Notes: a model not told the origin generated them from the letters alone. A DNA stretch of 64,000 nt from an uncultured Phascolarctobacterium sp. (GCA_947589605.1 CANQBR010000006.1:1-64000), one strand, 5' to 3'; positions 19,022 to 28,596 are shown, numbered from the stretch's first letter. A program made the numbers and translations.

Positions 19022-19195
19022 AACAAAAAAGCGCACTCCGACAGGGAATGCGCATAGTTCTACCTACACTTCGATCTGCGATGCGTCTCGTCCCGGTCTT
19101 AAAGATCCAAGCGAATATTGACTCATAAAATTTTTGCGGTGCCCGGGCCTTGCGGTGCGACTCCTCAAAGGCTATCGCCCGCTGCCGCGCTCACC
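19022..19195 (-). ncRNA. Candidate structured RNA / 5' leader upstream of the pan operon
   Basis: Minus-strand promoter TTGCCC (19225-19230)-17-TATCAT (19202-19207); ends in GCGCATTCC-ctgtc-GGAGTGCGC-TTTTTTG (19031-19053 plus T tract). Confidence 0.45.
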
Positions 19196-19224
19196 GCTCC
19201 TATGATAGCACAGACGGCAGAAGA

Positions 19225-19450
19225 GGGCAAGGCTTTTGCGAAAAGTCACGGCAAAAAAGCTCTCGTCTTTGCAAAAGAAGTCAAGGTGAAAAAGTTCACG
19301 CCTTTCCGAAAAAGTCACGCACAAAAAGCTCTCGTCTTTTCAAAAGAAGTCGCAGCTAAAAAGCTCACGCTTTTTGAAAAGAAGTCATGAATAAAAAGCT
19401 CCGGCCTTTTTAAAAAAGTAACGGCGAAAAACTTCTCCTCTCGCAGCCGA
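19225..19450. repeat. 34-35-bp tandem repeat array, about 6 copies (aaaaagctc.cg.cttt..aaaagaagtc)
   Basis: Unit landmarks at 19259, 19294, 19328, 19363, 19398, 19432. Confidence 0.85.
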
Positions 19451-19544
19451 ACCGAAATGAGCGCACTCGCAGAAAAAAGTCGAACGTGCTTTTTGAGCAA
19501 AAGAGCGCGGGAGGAGAGGAGGGCGAAAGAAAAAAGCCGCACGA

Positions 19545-19580
19545 AAAAAGCAGCCCTTCTGCGCACAGAGAAGGGCCGCT
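19545..19580 (-). terminator. Terminator of the RND efflux operon
   Basis: Minus strand GCGGCCCTTCT...AGAAGGGCTGC-TTTTTT. Confidence 0.8.
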
Positions 19581-19597
19581 GTATATCACTTTGAAGT

Positions 19598-22500
19598 TCA
19601 ACGCAGCTTGATGCCGAAGGCCAGACTGTAGAGGACGGGCAGCACCACCAAAGTGAGCAAGGTGGCGCAGGTGAGGCCGAAGGAGATGGCCACGGCCATA
19701 GCGTTCCAAAATTGACTGGGGAACATGGGGGCCAGGCCCAGCACCGTGGTGAAGGCCGCCAGCATGATGGGACGGAAGCGGACCACCGATGCTTCCATGA
19801 CCGCTACGGCAGGCTCTTGCCCCGCTCGCAAATGTTGATCGATCTGATCCACCAGCACCACGCCGTTGCGGATGACGGTGCCGATCAACGCCAAGATGCC
19901 CAGCTGCGCCATGAAGCCGAGTTTGGAGCCGCACAGCAAAAGCCCCAAGATGACGCCGACGAGGCCCAAGGGGACGGTGGCGATGATGACGGCTATCTTG
20001 CGCAGGTCTTTCAGCTCCAGCATCAAGAGCACGATGATGATGACGGCGATGAAGGGGAGAGGAGCGAGCAATTTGCGCAGACCTTTGCGGCTGTCTTCCA
20101 AAGAGCCGCCTTCTTCGATAGTGAGGCCCGGGGGCAGCTCTTTGCGCAGTTGAGCGGCCATCTCGTAAACTTCTTCCGTCACGTCGTTGCCGGTGACTTC
20201 GGGGCCGATGGCGCCGCAGACGGTGACGGTGGGGCGCAAATCGCGCCGCCAGATGATGGTGTCTTCGCTGCCCCTCTTGATGCGGGCCACCTGAGCGAGA
20301 GGCACGGCCCCTTTGGCGGTGGGGATGCTGAAGGAAGCGAGGCTGTCCAAGTCGGCCGCTTCTTCGGGGGCGAGGCGAAAGACGATGGGGATGGCCTGAT
20401 CCCCTTCCAGATAGGTAGCCATGGTGTAGCCGCTGGCCTGAGCGTAGAGGGCGGAGGCCACGGCCTGACGGGTGAGGCCCATCTGCACCAATTTATCGTT
20501 GTCGATCTCGATGACGGCCGCATTGCTCTCTTCCAGCCAATCCAAGCGAGTTTTGGTGATGTGGGGATGCTGCTCCATCACCTGCCGCAATTTTTGCGCA
20601 TAAGTTTTCACTGCGGCGGCGTCGCTGCCCCTCACTCTCAGCATCACTTCATAAGGCTGAGGCGGGCCCAAGGGGATGGAGCGGGTGAAGGTGAGCACGT
20701 CGGGCAAACGCTCTGCCGCCAAGCGGGAGACTTTTTGCTCCAAACGCTGACGGGCGTCGATGTCTTTGGCCAGCACCACCAATTGAGCGTAATTGTCCCG
20801 AGGCTGCACCTGATCGATCACCAGCACGAAGCGGGGAGCGCTCTTGCCCACATAAGTGGAAATATTTTTCACATCCGGGTCGTCTTGTAAAAGTTTCGTC
20901 AGTTCCGAAGCGGCGGCATCGCTGCTCTTTAAAGAACTGCCTTCGGGAAGATCCAGCTCTACCAAAAGCTCCGGCCGCACGGAAGGCGGGAAGAATTCTT
21001 TTTTGACGAAGGGCAGCAGGGCCAGGCTCCCGGCAAAAAGGGCGAGGGAAAGGCCCAGCACCCCGGCTTTGTGGAGCAGAGACCAGCGTAAGAGGGTGCG
21101 GAATTTTTGATAGAAGGCGCCGTCGAAGCTGTCTTTTTTGATGACGCGGGGAACGATCCAGCTGTGGCCCAGGGCCGGGGCCAAAGTGGCGGAGACGAAC
21201 CAGCTCAAAAGCAGGGTCATGCTCACCACCGGGGCCAGAGCGGAAGCGAATTCGGAAGCGTTGCTTTTGGAAAAGGCGATGGGGGCGAAGCCCAAACAGG
21301 TGATCACAGTGCCGGTGAGCAGGGGCTTGGCGCAGGCAGCGAAGGCATAAGAAGCGGCCTTGGTCCGCTCCCAGCCTTCGGATAATTTCACTTCCATCAA
21401 TTCCACTACCACGATGGCGTCGTCCACCAGCATGCCCAAAGACAGCACCAAAGAGCCGAGAGAAACTTTGTGCAGGTCGATGCCCAAAAAGTACATGCCG
21501 CAAAAAGAGCCTAAGAGGATGAGGGGTATGCAGCAAGAGATGACGTAGCCGCAGCGGCGGCCCAAACTGAAAAGGCTCACCACCAAAACGATGACGATGG
21601 CTTCCCACAGGCTGCGGGAAAATTCGCTGATGGAAGATTCAACGACCTGACTTTGATCGGCCACTTGCTCCAGCTCAAGACCGAGAGGTAAGTCGCGGCG
21701 GGCAGCTTCTGCGGCTGCCCTTAAATTTTTCCCCAAAGCGATGTTGTTCCCGCCGTCTTCCATGGAGACGGCCAGGCCTACGGCCTTCTTGCCGTTGAAA
21801 TAAAATTTGGCGTCGGGGGGATCGGAATAGGCCCGGCGCACCTTCACCAGCGAGCCCAAACGGAAGGTGCGGCCGCCGGCGGTCAAAGGCAGGGAGGCCA
21901 ATTGTTCGGCGGCGCTCATTTCGCCGCTCAATCTCAAATAGATGTTCTTCCCGTCCACTTCCAGCATGCCGGCGGGGGAGAGGGCGGTCTGAGCTTTGAT
22001 GAGAGAGGCGAGAGAGGCGATGTCCAAGCCGAACTGCCCCAGCTTTTCGCTGTCGGCCTCCAAATAGATCTTTTCCTGCTGCACTCCCAAAAGCTCGACT
22101 TTTTTCACATCGGGGACGGCGAAAAGGCGAAGCTTGATGTGTTCGGCATAACGGCGCAGCTCCTCGCAGCTGTAATCGGCCCCGCTGAGAGCGTAGATGG
22201 TGCCGTACACATCGTCGAAGCGATCGTTGAAGAAGGGACCGATCACTCCTTCGGGCAATTTGTCCCGGCAGTCGTTCACGGTGTTGCGCAGCTCCAGCCA
22301 ATGGGCCCGCACTTTATCGTTGGGCACTTCGTCTTTGATCTGGACGGTGATGACGGCGGTGCCGGGGCGGGAGTAGCTGGTGATCTTGTCGATATCGGGA
22401 GTATTTTGGATCTGCTTCTCTAAAGCGAGAGTGACGTGTTCTTCTGTCTCCCGGGCGGTGGCCCCGGGCCAGGCGGCGCTCACCACCATCTGCTTCACCG

Positions 22501-22630
22501 TGAAGCTGGGGTCTTCCATGCGGCCCAAAGAGTTAAAAGAATAAAGGCCCATCACTAGCACGAGAAAAGCGAAAAAATAGACGATGTTCTTGTGCTTGAT
22601 GGACCACAGAGCCCAGTTGCCGCCAAACAT
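19598..22630 (-). CDS. Efflux RND transporter permease subunit
   Basis: WSIKHKNIVYFFAFLVLVMGLYSFNSLGRMEDPSF; about 1010 aa; AcrB-like repeats. Confidence 0.95.
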   Translation of the reverse strand: MFGGNWALWSIKHKNIVYFFAFLVLVMGLYSFNSLGRMEDPSFTVKQMVVSAAWPGATARETEEHVTLALEKQIQNTPDIDKITSYSRPGTAVITVQIKDEVPNDKVRAHWLELRNTVNDCRDKLPEGVIGPFFNDRFDDVYGTIYALSGADYSCEELRRYAEHIKLRLFAVPDVKKVELLGVQQEKIYLEADSEKLGQFGLDIASLASLIKAQTALSPAGMLEVDGKNIYLRLSGEMSAAEQLASLPLTAGGRTFRLGSLVKVRRAYSDPPDAKFYFNGKKAVGLAVSMEDGGNNIALGKNLRAAAEAARRDLPLGLELEQVADQSQVVESSISEFSRSLWEAIVIVLVVSLFSLGRRCGYVISCCIPLILLGSFCGMYFLGIDLHKVSLGSLVLSLGMLVDDAIVVVELMEVKLSEGWERTKAASYAFAACAKPLLTGTVITCLGFAPIAFSKSNASEFASALAPVVSMTLLLSWFVSATLAPALGHSWIVPRVIKKDSFDGAFYQKFRTLLRWSLLHKAGVLGLSLALFAGSLALLPFVKKEFFPPSVRPELLVELDLPEGSSLKSSDAAASELTKLLQDDPDVKNISTYVGKSAPRFVLVIDQVQPRDNYAQLVVLAKDIDARQRLEQKVSRLAAERLPDVLTFTRSIPLGPPQPYEVMLRVRGSDAAAVKTYAQKLRQVMEQHPHITKTRLDWLEESNAAVIEIDNDKLVQMGLTRQAVASALYAQASGYTMATYLEGDQAIPIVFRLAPEEAADLDSLASFSIPTAKGAVPLAQVARIKRGSEDTIIWRRDLRPTVTVCGAIGPEVTGNDVTEEVYEMAAQLRKELPPGLTIEEGGSLEDSRKGLRKLLAPLPFIAVIIIVLLMLELKDLRKIAVIIATVPLGLVGVILGLLLCGSKLGFMAQLGILALIGTVIRNGVVLVDQIDQHLRAGQEPAVAVMEASVVRFRPIMLAAFTTVLGLAPMFPSQFWNAMAVAISFGLTCATLLTLVVLPVLYSLAFGIKLR

Positions 22631-22631
22631 A

Positions 22632-23768
22632 TCATTCACCAGCCTTGGGAGGACGGGCCGGGCGCACGGCCTGCCCCTCGCTGAGTTTTTCCACACCGGC
22701 GGTGATCACCGTGTCTCCGGCTTTGAGGCCGGCAGTGACGGCGATCTTGTCGCCCCGATATCCTTCGCACTCCACTTCCCGCAGACGGGCCTTGCCCTCT
22801 TCTATCAGCCAGACGGCTTTTTTGCCGTTGACCTGATAAAGGGCGCCCAAAGGCAAAAGATAAGTTTGCCTGGAGGGAAGGCCGGGCTCGGGCAGGCTCA
22901 CTTTGCAGGTCATGCCCACTTTCACTTCTTGAGGAACTTCTTTCAGGCTCGCCCGTGCCCGATAAGTGCGGGTGACGCTGTCGGCGGCCGCGGCGATCTC
23001 TTTGACGGTCCCCTGCAAAGGCGAGCCGGGCAGGGCCCAAAGCTCTACGCTGCAGGGAGCGCCGGCGGCGACGCCTTGCAGATCTTTTTCCGGCAGATAA
23101 AATTGAGCTTCCAAAGTTTCGCTGCCTACCACGGTAACTATAGGCGTGCCGGAGGCCACCACTTGGCCTATTTCGGCGCCGATAGAAGCGATCTCGCCGT
23201 CCATGTCGCTTTGCAAGCGAGTGTAAGCCAACTGATTGTGGCTGGCAGCGGCCAAGGCCCGTGCTTCTTCCAAACGAGCATCGGCTGTGTCCAGTTGTAA
23301 ACTATAGCTGTCGTAAACGGCTTGGCTGACGGCTCCAGCCTCCAGCAAAGCGGCGTAGCGGCGAACATTGTCGGCCGCCACCTTTCGAGCGGCGGCGGCA
23401 GAGGCCACGGCAGCGTCGGCGGCGGCTGTCAAAGCAGAGGCATCCTGAGGATCGAGGGTGAAGAGGACTTGGCCCGCATGCACTTTATCTCCTACGTTCA
23501 CCGAGCGAGCGGTGATGCGGCCCTTGGTCTGAAAACTCAAAACGCTCTCTCTGCGGCCTCTGATCTCGCCGGGATAGCTGTTCACTGCGGCGCCTGCCTC
23601 TTCGCCTACGGTGACGGCCCGCACCAAAGGCACTTCTTTTTCGCTCACCGGGACGAAAGTGAAGACGGCAAAGAGCCGCCACAAGAGGAGCAGGACGGCA
23701 ACAGCGGCCAAAGAGCACAAAAATTTTCTGTTGCGAATGAGAGCGGTGATGTTAGCGGGCAGTTTCAT
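22632..23768 (-). CDS. Efflux RND transporter periplasmic adaptor subunit
   Basis: MKLPANITALIRNRKFLCSL TM anchor; VLSFQTKGRITARSVNVGDKVHAGQVLFTLDPQDA lipoyl-like motif. Confidence 0.93.
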   Translation of the reverse strand: MKLPANITALIRNRKFLCSLAAVAVLLLLWRLFAVFTFVPVSEKEVPLVRAVTVGEEAGAAVNSYPGEIRGRRESVLSFQTKGRITARSVNVGDKVHAGQVLFTLDPQDASALTAAADAAVASAAAARKVAADNVRRYAALLEAGAVSQAVYDSYSLQLDTADARLEEARALAAASHNQLAYTRLQSDMDGEIASIGAEIGQVVASGTPIVTVVGSETLEAQFYLPEKDLQGVAAGAPCSVELWALPGSPLQGTVKEIAAAADSVTRTYRARASLKEVPQEVKVGMTCKVSLPEPGLPSRQTYLLPLGALYQVNGKKAVWLIEEGKARLREVECEGYRGDKIAVTAGLKAGDTVITAGVEKLSEGQAVRPARPPKAGE

Positions 23769-24726
23769 GATCTTTTTTCGCAGCGGGCAGCGAATCGAGG
23801 ATGCCGTTGAGGGCGGTGAGCAGATACTGCAGTTCTTCGCCGGGAGCGAAGTTGCCCAGTTCGGCAACATATTTCTTCATCAAAAAATAAAACATGATGA
23901 TGCCTTCCACGGTGAAGGCCACGTGGGTGGGGCGCACCGAGGAGCCCAGCGCTTCTTTCTCCATAGAGCCTTCCACCAGTTCCGACATAAAAGTGTGGAC
24001 CCGGTAAAGCCGGCTGCGGACGAAGGTGGGGAAGGTGGGCTGAGGGCTGACCAATTCTCTGTAGATGAGGTGCAGGCAGTGGGGCTGCTCTTCCTGAAAG
24101 CGGGCCAGGGCCAGCACGTAACGGTGGAGTTTGTCGATGGGGGCCAAGTCCTCTTTGTCCAGTTCTTCCATGATGCGGGCGAGGGCATCGCTCTGTCGGT
24201 TGAGGACCGTTTGATATAGCTCCTTCTTGTCGCCGAAATAATAGTAGATCAGAGCGCTGTTCACGTAGCCGGCGGCGGCGATGTCTTTGATGGAGACAGC
24301 GCTGAAAGATTGCTGGGCGAAGAGGGCGGTGGCGGCGTTCAGGATCCTTTCGTAATTGCCGCGGTCGGCAGAGGGCCCCCTGCCGCGGCGCTTCTTTTTG
24401 GGAACTGCTTTAGTTCTGAGAGCCGTCTTGCTTTTGGCTGTCGTTTTCCCTTTGAGAGCCGTCTTGCTTTTGGCGGCGGTCTTCTTTTTGAGAGAAGTCT
24501 TGCTTCTGGCAGCGGTCTTGGCTTTCGAAGAGGGTTTCTCTTTGACAGCGGTCTTCTTTTTGAGAGAGGCCTTGCTTTTGGCAGGAGCCTTGGCTTTCGG
24601 CTCTGTCTTTGCGGCGGCAGAGGTCTTCTCTTCGAGAGGGGTCGTGTTCGCGGGAGCGCTCTTTTCTTGGTCGAGAGAGCTTTTTTTCATGCTCACCATT
24701 TTAAGTCCGGCCCTCCTTTTCGACAC
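23752..24726 (-). CDS. TetR/AcrR-family regulator with Lys/Ala-rich N-terminal extension
   Basis: YERILNAATALFAQQSFSAVSIKDIAAAGYVNSALIYYYFGDKKELY HTH; N-terminal SKTALKGKTTAKSKTALRTKAVPKKKRRGRG repeats. Confidence 0.9.
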   Translation of the reverse strand: MSKRRAGLKMVSMKKSSLDQEKSAPANTTPLEEKTSAAAKTEPKAKAPAKSKASLKKKTAVKEKPSSKAKTAARSKTSLKKKTAAKSKTALKGKTTAKSKTALRTKAVPKKKRRGRGPSADRGNYERILNAATALFAQQSFSAVSIKDIAAAGYVNSALIYYYFGDKKELYQTVLNRQSDALARIMEELDKEDLAPIDKLHRYVLALARFQEEQPHCLHLIYRELVSPQPTFPTFVRSRLYRVHTFMSELVEGSMEKEALGSSVRPTHVAFTVEGIIMFYFLMKKYVAELGNFAPGEELQYLLTALNGILDSLPAAKKDHETAR

Positions 24727-24908
24727 TTCATCGCTTTTTATTATACATCATCCGCAAAATATTTACTACTGTGAAGAAAGAGGGCGGCGAGACGAGCGGC
24801 AGCTTCGCAAAGCAGACTGCTATATCTCAGACCGAGATGAAAATACGACTACGGTGATCTTTCGAAGTCTTCCGTAGCAGACAAAAACGAAAACTTTTTC
24901 CCAAAGGA

Positions 24909-24939
24909 AAAGGGCACCGGTCTGCGGCCGCTGCCCTTT
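24909..24939 (-). terminator. Terminator hairpin downstream of hydF
   Basis: AAAGGGCA...TGCCCTTT. Confidence 0.6.
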
Positions 24940-24982
24940 GCATCTTCTTGAAATATTTTGTTGAAAAAATTTCTCCCGTTCT

Positions 24983-26215
24983 TTATCTCAGCAGCTCGCG
25001 GATGCCGGGGAGGGGAGCGGTGGCCCGCTGCAAAATGCCGTGCATATAGGCGATGGCGATGCCGTAATTGCACATGGGCACGCCCTGCTCGGCGGCGCGG
25101 CGATAGCGGTGGGCCGCTTCTTTTTCGTTGAGCATGCAGCCCCCGCAGTGGACGATGAGTTTATAGGGAGAAAGATCCCGGGGGAACTCGGTGCCGCTGC
25201 TCCAACTGAAGTCGGGGCTGCAGTTGCTGTGCTCTCTTATCCATTTAGGCAGCTTCACGGTGCCGATGTCTTCGCACTGGCGGTGATGGGTGCAGCCTTC
25301 GGCGATCAGCACCTTGTCGCCGTCTTGCAAGCTGTCCAGCATCCTCACGCCGGCCACCGCCTGTTCCAAGCCGCCTTTATAGCGGGCGAAAAGGATGGAG
25401 AAACTGGTGAGAGGCACCGAGAGAGGCACGGTGGCCGCCACTTTGGCGAAGACCTGACTGTCGGTCACCACCAAGGCAGGAGGCGTCTTAAGTTGGGCGA
25501 GGGCCGCCGCCAATTTATCTTCTTGGACCACCAGAGCCATGGCCCCGTTGTCCAGCACGTCCCGCAGCACCTGCTGCTGCGGCAGGATGAGGCGGCCCTT
25601 GGGGGCGGCGCTGTCGATGGGGGTAACCAGCACTGTCATATCTTCGGCTTCGATCAAGTCGCCGATCAGCTGCCGCTTTTCTTCTTGAGGCCGCAGAGCG
25701 GCGATGGCTTCTTTCAAATCGTGTATGCCTTCGCCTGTGACGGCGCTGACGCAATGAGCAGCCGCTCCCAACTCTTGAGCTTTCTTTTTTAAAGCAGTCA
25801 AATTTTCAGGCGCCGCCGTCTCGCATTTATTGAAGACGAGGAGGGCCGGCAGTTTTTTGGCCTGCAGTTCCCGCCACAAGGCCTCGTCGGCAGGGGAGAA
25901 GCCGGCGGCAGCATCGACCGTCAAAAGAGCGATGTCCGTTTTGTTCAGCACCTGATAAGCTTTTTCTACCCGCAGGCGGCCCAGTTCTCCTTCGTCGTCC
26001 AGCCCCGGCGTGTCGATGATGAGCACCGGCCCCAAGGGCAGCAGTTCCATAGCCTTGGCCACCGGGTCCGTGGTGGTGCCGGGGCGTTGGTTGACGATGG
26101 CCAGCTGCTGGCCGCATAAAGCATTTATCAAACTGGATTTGCCTGCGTTGCGTCGGCCGAAGATGCCGATGTGGGTCCGCTCGGCGTTGGGAGCGGAATG
26201 CAAATTTTCGCCCAT
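24983..26215 (-). CDS. hydF: [FeFe] hydrogenase H-cluster maturation GTPase HydF
   Basis: GIFGRRNAGKSSLINALCGQ GTPase; EGCTHHRQCEDIGTVKLP and HCGGCMLNEKE cluster ligands. Confidence 0.95.
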   Translation of the reverse strand: MGENLHSAPNAERTHIGIFGRRNAGKSSLINALCGQQLAIVNQRPGTTTDPVAKAMELLPLGPVLIIDTPGLDDEGELGRLRVEKAYQVLNKTDIALLTVDAAAGFSPADEALWRELQAKKLPALLVFNKCETAAPENLTALKKKAQELGAAAHCVSAVTGEGIHDLKEAIAALRPQEEKRQLIGDLIEAEDMTVLVTPIDSAAPKGRLILPQQQVLRDVLDNGAMALVVQEDKLAAALAQLKTPPALVVTDSQVFAKVAATVPLSVPLTSFSILFARYKGGLEQAVAGVRMLDSLQDGDKVLIAEGCTHHRQCEDIGTVKLPKWIREHSNCSPDFSWSSGTEFPRDLSPYKLIVHCGGCMLNEKEAAHRYRRAAEQGVPMCNYGIAIAYMHGILQRATAPLPGIRELLR

Positions 26216-26231
26216 GGCTAAGTCTTCCTTT

Positions 26232-27284
26232 TTAATCTACCGCTTGCAAGCGGGGGTTGGGGTTGTAGCGGCGGCCGGCTTTGGCGCAGTCCCTGCCGTC
26301 CACCCGCACGATGTCGGCGGTGAAGTTGATGTTGCCGTCGAAGAAGGAAGAGCCTACGGCGTAGCTGTCCACCGGCACGCCCAGTTCTTCGAAGGCGGCC
26401 ACCCGGGCGGCGTCGAAGCCGCCGGAGACGATGATCTTCACGTAATCGAAGCCTTCCGCATCCAAGGCCCGGCGCACATTGGCCACCAGTTCTTTGCACA
26501 CGCCGGTGGGTTTGAACATGCCGATCTGGGACCACAGGCTCTTATCTACCATAGAGCCCGAAGTGTCCAGACGTACACCGTATAAATTTCTTCCCAACTT
26601 GCGGGCTACAGCCAAAGAGGTGTTGACGCAGTCGTTGTCAAAATCCACCAAGGCGATGCGGGCGACAGAAGGGTCTATGTAGCGGTCGAAAGCGGCGCTG
26701 GCTGCTACCGTGTCGCCGCCGTAAGCGGCGATCAAAGCGTGGGGGATGGTGCCTATGCCTCTGCCCCCGGTTGCCTTGGCGTTGGCATCGGTGGAACAAC
26801 TTTTGACGCCGCCGATGAGGGCGGCATAACCGTCGCTCTCCTGGGTCTGATAAATATCGTAACGGGCGGGGAAGAAGAGCACCGGTTTGCCGTTAGCGGC
26901 CTTCACCACCGCCCGCACATTGGTGGCGATGCGGCTCTGTCTCGCCAAAATGCCCAAATAAAGGGTCTCCAAGTGAGCGAAGAGGCCGTAGTCTCCTTCG
27001 ATGGTCATCACCGTTTCCCAAGGCTCCACTATGTCTCCGTCTCTTAAACTTTTTATCACCAATCTATCGCCCTCGAAAGCGCATTGGCGCAGGAGGGCGA
27101 TGGTCTCGTCGGTGCCGCACAGCACCACTTTCTCGCGGGTGAAGATCTGCATCAACACCTTGGGATGACGAGCGGCTCCCTTTAAGATCTCTTGGGAACG
27201 GATGAAGTAGGCATCGCTGTAATAGCCGGCCTTGATGGCCTCTACGGGGAAATGAAAATATGAAACAGGCAGTCTCTCGCTCAT
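26232..27284 (-). CDS. Nicotinate phosphoribosyltransferase
   Basis: MSERLPVSYFHFPVEAIKAGYYSDAYFIRSQEIL; IIVSGGFDAARVAAFEELGVPVDSYAVGSSF. Confidence 0.9.
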   Translation of the reverse strand: MSERLPVSYFHFPVEAIKAGYYSDAYFIRSQEILKGAARHPKVLMQIFTREKVVLCGTDETIALLRQCAFEGDRLVIKSLRDGDIVEPWETVMTIEGDYGLFAHLETLYLGILARQSRIATNVRAVVKAANGKPVLFFPARYDIYQTQESDGYAALIGGVKSCSTDANAKATGGRGIGTIPHALIAAYGGDTVAASAAFDRYIDPSVARIALVDFDNDCVNTSLAVARKLGRNLYGVRLDTSGSMVDKSLWSQIGMFKPTGVCKELVANVRRALDAEGFDYVKIIVSGGFDAARVAAFEELGVPVDSYAVGSSFFDGNINFTADIVRVDGRDCAKAGRRYNPNPRLQAVD

Positions 27285-27338
27285 GGTGCGACCTCCGAAA
27301 TTTTTTCGCAAACAGTTCCCTTCAAGGGCTTTTTTTGG

Positions 27339-27360
27339 TAGAATAATTATGTTTATTCTA
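27339..27360. promoter_or_regulatory. Inverted repeat TAGAATAA-n6-TTATTCTA in a divergent intergenic region
   Basis: 8-bp arms, between divergent starts at 27284 and 27399. Confidence 0.5.
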
Positions 27361-27398
27361 TCACCGTTGCTATTTTTTGACAAGGAGGCGCGCGGGCC

Positions 27399-28496
27399 AT
27401 GGGGCGGGGAGCCGAAGGGAAAAAGATCAGAGTGCTGCTTTTGAGCGCCCCCATCGGCACTGGTCACCGCATGGCGGCGAAGGCTTTGGCGCAAAATTTG
27501 GCGGCGAGAGAAGACACAGAGGTGATCGAAGGGGACATCTTCAGTTTTTTCCCCGCTTTTTTGGGCCGCCTCTTTTTGCGTTGTTACCTGTTGATGTTGA
27601 AGTATGCCCCCGGCCTTTACGAACTTTGCTACCGCTGGGGCGACGGCCGAGGCAGCAGCCTGCGGCTGCGGCAGCTCATCAACAGGGTGTTGCTTTTTTT
27701 GGGAAGGACTTATTTGGATAAAACGGCCCCGACGGCGGTGCTGGCCACCCACGCCACCCCGGCGGGCATCGTCGGCCTTTATAAAAAACAGCACCCTTCT
27801 CTTTTTTTGGGGGCGGTGGTCACCGACTTCTGCCTTCACCGCTGGTGGATAAACGAGGGCGTAGACGTTTACTTCGTGGCAACGGAAGGCTTGCTGGCCC
27901 GCCTGCCGAAAGAGGCCGAGGGGGCAGCCACCGGCATACCGGTGCGGCAGCGCCCCGCCGGCTTTGACAGAGAGCATCTGCGGGAGCGTTTGGGCTGGCG
28001 AGAAAAAGTGTGCCTCTTTTTAGGCGGCGGCGAAGGGCTGCTGCCCATGGAAGAGATCTTACAGGCGCTGGCGAAAGAGAAAAGTTTTGAGTGGCACTTG
28101 GTCTTCATTACCGGCCACGATCTTAAAAAAGCAGAGCGTTTGCAAAAGCTCGCCGCCCGCGAGGGCCTCGCCTCCCGGGTAGAAGTCTACGGTTTCAGAG
28201 ACGATGCTCCCGATCTGGAAGCGGCGGCCGACTTGGCGGTGAGCAAGGCGGGGGGCCTCACCTGCGCCGAACTTTTGGCGGCCGAAGTGCCCTTCGTCCT
28301 CTATGCGCCGCTGCCGGGACAGGAGCAGAGCAACGCCGCCTTTTTGCAAAAGCAAGGGGCAGCCTTCGTGGCAAAAGACCTGCCGCAGCTTTTGGCGCTG
28401 CTTCACGAGCCGCCGCCCCGCTCGGCTGTGCCTTTGGCCAGGCCCCGAGCAGCCGCAGACATCTGCGAGCACCTTCTGCGGCGGCTGCAGTGTTGA
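27399..28496 (+). CDS. MGDG-synthase/MurG-like glycosyltransferase
   Basis: LLLSAPIGTGHRMAAKALAQ; GAVVTDFCLHRWWINEGVDVYFVATE; VSKAGGLTCAELLAAEVPFV. Confidence 0.88.
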   Translation: MGRGAEGKKIRVLLLSAPIGTGHRMAAKALAQNLAAREDTEVIEGDIFSFFPAFLGRLFLRCYLLMLKYAPGLYELCYRWGDGRGSSLRLRQLINRVLLFLGRTYLDKTAPTAVLATHATPAGIVGLYKKQHPSLFLGAVVTDFCLHRWWINEGVDVYFVATEGLLARLPKEAEGAATGIPVRQRPAGFDREHLRERLGWREKVCLFLGGGEGLLPMEEILQALAKEKSFEWHLVFITGHDLKKAERLQKLAAREGLASRVEVYGFRDDAPDLEAAADLAVSKAGGLTCAELLAAEVPFVLYAPLPGQEQSNAAFLQKQGAAFVAKDLPQLLALLHEPPPRSAVPLARPRAAADICEHLLRRLQC

Positions 28497-28596
28497 CAGT
28501 ATTCCGCAAAAAAATTATAATGAACAAGTCTTACTCAGGAAACTTTTCGTATCGTAAAACGATGAGAGATCACCTGTTATAAAGGAGAGGAACGAA

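Noticed and set aside
19022-19195. T-box leader for the pan operon
   Set aside because: No convincing AGGGTGGNACCGCG antiterminator core; only a weak resemblance (AGGAGTCGCACCGC), so left as an unclassified RNA.
19118-19390. 90-aa ORF KSHGKKALVFAKEVKVKKF...
   Set aside because: Produced by the 34-35-bp array, whose period is not a multiple of 3; no RBS and repeats change frame.
19225-19450. Possible CRISPR array (34-35-bp periodicity)
   Set aside because: Units are wholly degenerate repeats with no alternating conserved repeat and unique spacers; no cas genes nearby.
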